In this document: positions 57,632-64,000 of the stretch, one piece after another
How positions within the stretch are numbered: the stretch's first letter is position 1
How the letters are laid out: every line of letters starts with the position of its first letter
Assembly (NCBI RefSeq): GCF_040054535.1
Contig: NC_090789.1
Coordinates: forward strand, 5,200,697 to 5,264,696
Direction: 5' to 3'
Source of the DNA: Antennarius striatus
Taxonomy: Eukaryota; Chordata; Actinopteri; Lophiiformes; Antennariidae
Length of the DNA stretch: 64,000 bases
Notes under the pieces: generated by a model
What the model was told of the DNA's origin: nothing
Database searches by the model: none
Seen by the model: only the letters and a program-made list of their open reading frames with translations
Translations under genes and position numbers: made by a program

Positions 57632-58706
57632 GTGAAGCCATAGTGTGCGGGATCAAATGCATGGCTCAAATGTGGTGTCAGCCTTAGATCAGATTTCTTA
57701 TGAGAAGGTGCAAATGTTGCAACACCCCTCTGAGGACCCACCTGCGCTCACCTTGTCAGAACTTGACGTTACGGCAACCAGCACAGATTCTTTTGTCTGC
57801 ATCACTTCTCCCATCCTTCAATTTTTATGTTTTGCTTTCTCTTTTTCCACAAGTATACATAATTATATCTTCTGCGCGCTCAGATTGTTTTAAAATGACT
57901 CCAACTGGCATCCAACGACGCCAGTGCTTTTCTTTCTTTATAAGTTGCCAAAAACCAGGATTGCGCTCGCGCTGCAGACCCAGCAGAAAAACGCCTGTCA
58001 TCTTACGGTTTCTTTTTATAGTAGCAAAATGCGATGTTGGAGGGAAAATCGAGAGCAACGTACAGATGATTCTGGTCCCCGGGTTACGCGTGTGGTCGAG
58101 GAGAGATCGGTGCGTCTCGTTTGTGGTTAGCTAACTTTGTGGCGCAGGCAGAAAATACAGCTGTTTATAGTTCCTCCTTTAACGCAGGCAAAATGCAGCG
58201 CTGGCCTGATTCTACTTCACCCCCAAGATCATGAAAAAACAGAATACTATAGGTTGGAGGGGCATTTGCGTGAGCAAAACCTGTGATTATACCCGTTCAG
58301 ATGCACATGGTAATTACATCCATGACGCATTGCTTCCCAACATACCAACAATTCACACTTTTAATATGGGCTCATAAATCAAACGTGTCAGGACACATAT
58401 AAAGGCTGGGACAAACATAGATGATGCACATTTAAACACACAGGATCTCTGTCTATATCCTGGAGGCTGTTATGTTCAGGGGCCTAGAAAAAGGAAGGAG
58501 GGCCCCCCTGAGGTCGGCTCTGGTGCCACCTTGAAGGTGGAGTGTGTGTGTTTAAGAATGTGTGTGTTTGTTTTTTTGGAGTCATGCTGAATTTTGGGAG
58601 GGTTTGCCTCGAGATAAGGAATGGAGTTTAAGATGAAAAGGAAAAATGGGACGAGGAAGACGAGGGATACGCTGGCACGGAGTGTGAGGATCCAGAGGGT
58701 TTTGGG

Positions 58707-58745
<39 letters not shown>

Positions 58746-58854
58746 GTGGGGGAATAGGGGAGGGAGCTGGGGAAGAAAACGTTTTTGATGTTGGTTTTTT
58801 AGGGTGGTTTATTTGACATTACATAACACCTTTACTTATGTAGGCAGAGCTGTT

Positions 58855-58888
<34 letters not shown>

Positions 58889-59016
58889 AAGAGGGAGTGA
58901 GGGAGTGTGTGTTTGTGCGTGTGTGTGTGGCTGGCAGGTTCTCATTTGGAAATGGGAATTTCTGTGAAAGGCAAAGGTTGCCCATAGCAACGGCCTTCAT
59001 TGTAAAACTGGAATAG

Positions 59017-59052
<36 letters not shown>

Positions 59053-59393
59053 GGGGCACCAAGCTTGCCTTAACATACCTTTTCTGTATTTTTCGTTACC
59101 TTTTGGGGGTTTTTTTAGAGATCGCTGGACCTTCACACACTTTTCAAAGCGTGAAGCTCCTGCAGACTCATCGTTCCACTTTGCAAAGCTGATATCCTGG
59201 ATGCGTCGAGGCTCCAAACAAGTTCAAGTCAATTTCATTCAGGAGATACATACATATATAGCGTTTCAGCTCCACCTCATGCTGAGACGAGATGGACTTT
59301 AGATGCTCGGGTTTCTAGATTCCATTATGCTTTTATTGGCTTTTAAAGGCATCAGGTTTCCTCTGTCTGGAGCCTGGGCGGAGCCTGTGCCCC

Positions 59394-59439
<46 letters not shown>

Positions 59440-61043
59440 CATGTGAGTGTATGTGCATGCAATTAGTATCACATTGGCGAGCAAAGACACAGTTCCATTC
59501 GGCCTCGGGACGGGCTTACGATCGCTGAAGAGATAGTTGTTTTGGTCACATCTTCGGCAGTGGATTGACTATTTTCCAATCCCCGAAGCAAAAACTGAGC
59601 TTTTTGTTTTTGCCATCACAATATTGTACCACTTAGTGTGTATTCAGCTGTATCTAGGTACAAAATGCCATAATGGAACAAGTATTCAGCTTCCTTTACT
59701 TAGATAAACAAAAGGCATCAGGAGATGGAATATCCCCGCGGCAACTGCAAAATCGATTGGGTGTAGCTGCATGAATACTGGCTCTTTCAGTTTAGCAATC
59801 AGCTAGATAAGTATTGAAACCTTGGTAATGAAAATTACAAGTGGAAGTTAGTAATGGATGAACACATAAGCTCTGTTTCGGTTCAAACAAAGCGGAGCGA
59901 CCCGTTTGGACGGGTCCTTCTTTTTCGTGGATCGAGCCAGAAGAAGAGGATGTAGAAGGGAAAAGCTGAAAGGAAAAGAAGAAGAAGAAGAAGAAGAGCA
60001 TGGATCGTTTGAGTCTCACCATAGACCAAGATTCATTGCGGCGTCCTGCAGTCATAAATGACGCTCCATCACCCCCACAGCTTTTACTACATCTTTAACT
60101 ACAGTATTTTCCGCACTACAAGGCGCACCTAAAAGCCTTTAATTTTCTCAAAACTGGACAGGGCGTCTTATAGTCCGGTGCGCCTTATAGTGCGGAAAAA
60201 TACTGTACAGCGACTCATCAACTGAACTCCAGCTGTCTACGTTGCTAGGCAACCTGTGCATCACTCTGTGATGCAAGGGTGGGAGATGAAGAGCTAAAGG
60301 TTGGATCTCAGGTGTTAGCGCGCCGCCGTGCTTAAGCGTGTGTTTAAACTTTGCAGGGATGTGGAATGGAGGTCAAAAGAAAGAGAGTGAGATGAATGGA
60401 TGGTAAGGAGGGATCAGCCTCAAAGTGACCCGACTCTCAGGTCATTCCCTTCAGAGGTTCAATCCCCGAGTGATCCTGGAGCTCATCTCTCTGACAGAGA
60501 CTCTCACACCTCCATGGATTATGGATCTTTGAAGACACCTGGCTATGAGAAGGTCAAATTAGCACTTTGCACTTTCTAGCAACGTAAATGAGGAAAGATA
60601 TGTTTTCACATTTATCGTGGTGGTTCGGTTGGTTCAATCGTCAGCGTGGGAAGACGCAAAAATTAACCGCACATGAAGAAACTTTTACGAAAGGTCAGAA
60701 AAGCAGAAAGCTAATCAAGAAGGGAACAGACACGCGGGACGCGTCAGCTTCGTGCAGCTTTCTGAACTCCTCACAGTGCCGCTGTTTTGACAAATCCAAA
60801 AGAAATTAATTAATTGGCTGTTGAAATAATTGTGAGAAGCTAATTGCTCCGTACTTCACCGTCTGAGCATCATGCGTAAACTGACACAAGCAGAAGCTGA
60901 AGGGAACCTTCTCTCCTCCGAGGATTTAAATGTTGCTCTCCCAAAATCCCAGCTTTAGATCAACCCATTAATTATGTTCCTCCATGTACTTGCAGACAGG
61001 CAGATGTTAGCCTGTCCACATAATGCTGCCTCCTCCCAGACAG

Positions 61044-61078
<35 letters not shown>

Positions 61079-61427
61079 CTGCTAAAGTGGTTTCTCTATG
61101 AAATGAACTGATGAGCAGCTCAGTCCTTCACAATGGATCGCTCTAATCTCTGTCAACTGTGTTTCTCTCAGGCACAGACCTGGTCGCCCTCTATCGATGA
61201 TGAAGGCTCGACGGCGGACGAGTTCTACGACGACGAGGACCTTTACTCGGGCTCCGGCTCCGGCTGTGAGTGTGTGTCCTTTATTGTGTGTGTGTGTGTG
61301 TGTGTGAGGTCACACGTTCACGTTCGGGTTCTTTCAAACTCGACAGCTGCTGCTTTTCAATCTGCTGACCCCGAAAACCCCCTGCCCCCCATCCTGGAGC
61401 TGTGGTTGGGCTGAGGATCTGCACAAA

Positions 61428-61463
<36 letters not shown>

Positions 61464-64000
61464 TCGACTTGACCGATTAGCTTTATTATAACACCTTTAA
61501 ACACAGGCACTCCCTCACAAACTAGAAGCAACCAGGGCTCAATTCCTTGAGATCTTATTTATCGTAATCAGATTAGTCCACTCAGATTAGGTAATCACAC
61601 GCACACCGACAGTTGTGTGTGTGTGCACCTACCTGCCGGCGAGCGTCTGTCTGCTGTTAAGAGAGAACTGGACGTCTGCGTGTGTAGGAATTACCTACTT
61701 AACGTAAATCACATCGGTGTAATTCAGACTGATTTTCTGATCTGGGCCGTTGAAGTCTAGCGCTCCTTATTAAGCGTGACTCATTGAGGGCTGTTCTCAG
61801 TTCAGGCACTGCGCTAGTATGGAGCACACTCCAAATAAATTACAATTCAGAGCTGGAGAGTGTGGATGGGGCACCCCTGTGGTAGAAACAGCAGCAAATT
61901 GCTTTATCTCAAACGGTGGTGCCGAGCCGTTTGATTCGAGGAGGAAAAGCTTATTTCCAGCAGACGGGTGTGGATTCTGCATCAAGTCAACGTTTCAGTA
62001 TCATCCCCAGCTCCACCGTCAGCTGTCATTTCTTTGTCCCTGTAAAGTCAATTTGTTTTTCTCTCGACCCCAAGGAGCCCCCATCACCAAAACACAATGA
62101 AAGGTGGTTTAATGCTATTATCTCCTCTCCTCTCCATATATATAATCCCACCTCATCCTTTCCAGGTCATTTTCTTTAAAAGTCTCCATCCACTCTCAAA
62201 CACCAAAACTAAAATAGATAAAGCATCTCTATCTTTAGCCGTCCAGCGACTAAACTGCACTTTGTTGCCAATATCTAGTCCTACTCGGTTAATCCCACGG
62301 TATGTTCTATTCTACCCTGCTATAATACATCTGAACTCATTTCTTTTTCCTTTTTTTTTTTTTTTTACTGTAGAAGTTCTCATTTCCATATTTTTCCATT
62401 TATGCTGTCAGACAGTTAAACAAGCAGAAAATAATGGTTTGATTGCAGCCCTGATTGCTGTGCAGAGCAGTGAGTAAAATCACTACTTTATGATCCTGGA
62501 GTCATTCGACAAAAGCCTGCACAGGAGCTCTGCTGCACATCTCTGGCTTTAAACAGCATCAGAACCGGACCTAATTTAGCAGTCGCATTACATGACCATT
62601 GCAGGTGTTCCTTAGATATATTTGTGCTGACCCATTTCTGGCACAGCCTATATTGACATTTGAAATGAGTAATCACAGAGAGGGAATAGAAGGAAATAAA
62701 AAGTCAGCCTCGTCTTTACAGGATTGGACCTCTGTTTTTGGTTTTTTTTTTCAAATCTGTGCATCAATTCCCCAAACTTATGGAAGGGATTTACTGAAGT
62801 TCTTTCCTGTCGCTTCCACTTCTCTTTGCAGCCCTGAACCGAGTTTGTTTGTTCAGCAAATATTCAGTGTTCCTCGCTCGGCCTAGAATGATTTTGGAAG
62901 CTCCATTTTCGGATCATAGAAGTACTGCATTCTGTGGATAGAAGTCCAAACCAGAGGGTTTTTAATTAAAACTGACTTCAGGCCATTAGGGAAATTGTGT
63001 GCGTGTGTGTGTGTATGCATGTGTGTGTGTCTCAATTGCTCTGCCCTTAAATTTCCTCTGATTTTCAGCTGTGCTGTGACAAATTAAGGCAAAAAAATTT
63101 GAAATCTTGGTTACCATCAGACAGATATGGTGCTAGATTTATTTTATCTATAATGTATAATTTTTGCACAACATCTTGTCTTCAAAAATCCACAGAAGTC
63201 GACAAAAGAAGTCATTTCCATGGCCTTGACGAGATTAACGGATGTTAAAATGTTGTTCCTCTCCCCTCTTTAGTTCCTGATATCAGAATAAGGCCGACAT
63301 CAGTGGGCGTGTCCTTCACCACCGAAGAACCCCTCCTACTCTCCACCACCCAGGCCACTAGCCCCGCCCCCTCTGCCTCACCTGCGGCCGAGCCGAGCCC
63401 CAACCCGGAGGACCCCGCCTCCACCCTGCTGCCGACCGAGGCCGATGGAGAGAGCGGTGTGTACTGGGGGAGAGAGAGAGAACTGGAGAAGGACAGAGAG
63501 CAGGAAGAGGAGAGAGAGAGGGAGAAAGAGGAGGAGAGGCAGAGGGAGCTGGAGAGGGAGAGAGAGAGACAGCTGGAGAGGGAGAGAGAAAGGGAGAGAG
63601 AGAGGGAACGGGTTCGAGAGAGGGAGAGGGAGAGAGAGAGGGAGAGAGAGAGGGAGCGGGAGAGAGAGAGAGAGAAGGAGCGAGAGAGGCAGAGAGAGCG
63701 TGAGCTGGAAAGAGAGAGAGAGCTGGAGCGAATCAGAGCTGCTGCCAGAACCACCGCCGCCCCAGAATCCCCGGCCACCGCCGTCCCCGTGGCGACCACC
63801 AGCCCTGCAGATGGCGCTGCAGAAAGCGCAGCTCCCTCGGCTGGTTCGGATGACCTGAGCACCACAGAAGAAGAAGATGACGTCTACCTGTCACCGGAGC
63901 CCACAGTGTTCTACCCCGGGCTGGACGTGGAATCCACCACAGAAGAAGACGCGGTAACCACAACAGAGCCCACGCCTGAAGCCTCGACAGATTCATCCAC
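38867..64000 (+). CDS. sdc3: sdc3, syndecan-3 heparan-sulfate proteoglycan (5' part)
   Basis: Exons 38867-38920 (signal peptide MKLPRLLALTALLAHAAT), 61172-61265 and 63274 to beyond the window, with matching phases. Exon 2 encodes an acidic stretch then DDEDLYSGSGSG, the classic syndecan N-terminal glycosaminoglycan cluster (human LDDLYSGSGSG). Exon 3 is Thr/Ser/Pro-rich and mucin-like, as expected for the long syndecan-3 ectodomain. It also carries an 89-residue Arg/Glu tract (63,471-63,737) that I do not know from mammalian SDC3. The open frame runs to the window end; the later ectodomain, transmembrane and EFYA-tail exons are not present. Syndecan-3 is a cell-surface co-receptor, prominent in neurons. 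Its position next to pum1 supports the assignment. There is some risk that part of the Arg/Glu tract is spliced out, though no in-phase splice pair was seen. Confidence 0.9.
39000..39063. repeat. (TG)n microsatellite, arm 1 of inverted pair
   Basis: About 32 TG units starting 80 nt after the sdc3 exon 1 donor; complementary to the CA array at 39,174-39,240. Confidence 0.97.
39174..39240. repeat. (CA)n microsatellite, arm 2 of inverted pair
   Basis: About 33 CA units, 110 nt downstream of the TG array, so transcripts could pair the two. Confidence 0.97.
40471..40496. repeat. (TA)n microsatellite
   Basis: About 12 TA units in sdc3 intron 1. Confidence 0.95.
41669..41726. repeat. (TG)n microsatellite
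   Basis: About 29 TG units. A shorter (TG)n lies at 42,239-42,273 and a mixed CA run at 41,026-41,068. Confidence 0.97.
43185..43405. mobile_element. Degraded L2-type fish interspersed repeat (candidate)
   Basis: In order: GCAGGGTACACCCC, AGACAAACAACCACACACGC, TCACACCTAGGGA, then GTTTTTGGAAGTGGGAAG, AAGCCGGAGAACCC and AGAGAACACACC. This series matches a very common teleost repeat (GGGTACACCCTGGACAGG... TTTTTGGACTGTGGGAGGAAGCCGG...), which I associate with L2/Maui-type LINE 3' ends. Many substitutions mark it as old. The family label is from memory. Confidence 0.6.
44360..45190. repeat. Polypurine block followed by polypyrimidine block
   Basis: From about 44,360 to 44,850 the plus strand is overwhelmingly G/A, with G-runs. 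From about 44,930 to 45,190 it is overwhelmingly C/T, including (TTC)n at about 45,097-45,145. A mixed segment of about 85 bp sits between them. Confidence 0.85.
47771..47845. repeat. (TG)n microsatellite
   Basis: About 75 bp with one TTTG interruption; other short TG/CA runs lie at 48,411-48,433 and 48,556-48,574. Confidence 0.96.
50495..50550 (+). mobile_element. Retroposon 3'-tail remnant (candidate)
   Basis: TGAATTTCCTTTGGGATGAA followed by TAAAGTATTTATCTG resembles the tail shared by many fish LINE/SINE copies (TGAATTTCCCTCGGGATTAATAAAGTATCTATC). No body of the element is recognised upstream. Confidence 0.45.
52279..52506. repeat. (CT)n and (CA)n microsatellite cluster
   Basis: (CT)n at 52,279-52,316 and (CA)n at 52,443-52,506. 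A (CA)n at 52,637-52,659 follows, then an opposite-strand (TG)n at 52,876-52,951. Confidence 0.95.
52876..52951. repeat. (TG)n microsatellite
   Basis: About 76 bp with one TATG interruption; a further (TG)n lies at 53,085-53,122. Confidence 0.97.
53816..53856. repeat. Hairpin: 11 bp perfect plus 6 bp beyond a 4-nt bulge
   Basis: TTTTCCAAGGT (53,822-53,832), loop ATC, then ACCTTGGAAAA (53,836-53,846). Flanking GCTTGT (53,816-53,821) pairs with ACAAGC (53,851-53,856) across a GCAA bulge. There is no known function. Confidence 0.9.
55569..55797. repeat. Inverted (TG)n / (CA)n pair
   Basis: (TG)n at 55,569-55,626 and (CA)n at 55,758-55,797, separated by about 130 nt. Confidence 0.95.
56612..56689. 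repeat. (GT)n microsatellite
   Basis: About 39 uninterrupted GT units, followed by a short GA run. Confidence 0.97.
57214..57626. repeat. (TG)n array with two inverted (CA)n arrays
   Basis: (TG)n at 57,214-57,284, then (CA)n at 57,409-57,448 and 57,575-57,626. The two CA arrays compete as pairing partners for the TG array. Confidence 0.95.
58709..59435. repeat. TG/CA microsatellite cluster
   Basis: (TG)n at about 58,709-58,742 and 58,854-58,880, (CA)n at about 59,018-59,050 and (TG)n at about 59,396-59,435. Further arrays flank sdc3 exon 2 (TG at about 61,045-61,075; TG at about 61,287-61,307; CA at about 61,432-61,462). Confidence 0.93.
60102..60205. mobile_element. MITE copy 2 (same family as 32,670-32,823)
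   Basis: CAGTATTTTCCGCACTACAA then GGCGCACC at the left; GGTGCGCCTTATAGTGCGG then AAAAATACTG at the right; TA on both sides (60,100-01 and 60,206-07). It is 104 bp and nearly a simple fold-back. It also shares the internal AAAGCCTTTAATTTTCTC segment with copy 1, in inverse orientation. Confidence 0.88.
63471..63737 (+). repeat. sdc3: Coding purine repeat: 89-residue Arg/Glu tract in sdc3 exon 3
   Basis: In the sdc3 frame the (GAGAGA)-type repeat reads mainly E-R-E-R, with interspersed Leu, Lys, Gln, Asp, Val and Ile. It lies between Thr/Ser/Pro-rich segments. No stop interrupts the frame before or after it. A pure GA repeat cannot contain a stop, but the flanking unique sequence keeps the same frame. 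Confidence 0.85.

Larger units (their letters stand above)
38921..61171 (+). other. sdc3: sdc3 intron 1 (22 kb), microsatellite-dense
   Basis: No complete gene is recognised inside. It contains more than 20 TG/CA arrays, a purine/pyrimidine asymmetric block (about 44,360-45,190), a degraded L2-like repeat (about 43,185-43,405), a retroposon-like tail (about 50,495-50,550), a hairpin (53,816-53,856) and a MITE (60,102-60,205). Two low-complexity-free AT-rich stretches, about 51,380-51,650 and 52,030-52,160, could be conserved non-coding elements, but that needs alignment. Confidence 0.75.

Noticed and set aside
38187..62000. Many ORFs of His-Thr or Cys-Val repeats
   Set aside because: Translations of CA/TG microsatellites, not genes.
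63245..63865. 206-codon minus-strand ORF rich in Ser/Leu
   Set aside because: It is the antisense shadow of the sdc3 Arg/Glu repeat; CT repeats lack stops.

Overview
The window is from a vertebrate nuclear genome, most likely a ray-finned (teleost) fish. The genes are multi-exon with GT-AG introns, non-coding first exons in GC-rich promoters, and long UTRs. Dinucleotide microsatellites are extremely dense, and fish-type interspersed repeats are present. Five protein-coding genes can be rebuilt exon by exon. Their order and relative orientation match the human 1p35 block: ZCCHC17 (opposite strand), SNRNP40, NKAIN1, PUM1, SDC3. I could not identify the species.

Layout: 1-2,480 holds the 5' part of zcchc17 (minus strand; its 3' end lies outside the window). 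A compact bidirectional promoter (about 2,440-2,685) separates it from snrnp40 (2,686-8,615; 10 coding exons, 347 aa, one GC-AG intron). nkain1 follows a GC-rich leader (10,601-14,767; 7 coding exons, 207 aa, equal to the human length). pum1 has a non-coding exon 1 in a CpG-rich promoter at about 17,400-17,645, then 22 coding exons (21,472-34,759; 1,163 aa) and a 3'UTR to about 36,350. sdc3 starts at 38,867. Its 22 kb first intron is packed with microsatellites, and the window ends inside its long ectodomain exon 3.

Functionally these are mostly RNA-handling genes: a zinc-knuckle/S1 nucleolar and splicing factor, a U5 snRNP WD40 protein and a Puf translational repressor. They are joined by two membrane proteins with neural roles, a Na,K-ATPase interactor and syndecan-3. 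Nothing suggests they form one pathway; the link is conserved synteny.

The most unusual points are: (i) an 89-residue, almost pure Arg/Glu tract inside the syndecan-3 ectodomain; (ii) a candidate 24-nt pum1 microexon that would insert 8 residues into the RNA-recognition triad of Puf repeat 1; (iii) a 93-bp in-frame, stop-free pum1 intron; (iv) tandem pum1 donors 6 nt apart; (v) two copies of one MITE family, one ending 30 bp before a pum1 exon; (vi) a mariner transposase relic in the last pum1 intron; (vii) long inverted TG/CA arrays flanking short loops in sdc3 intron 1. All assignments come from reading the sequence and remembered family sequences; no search was run.
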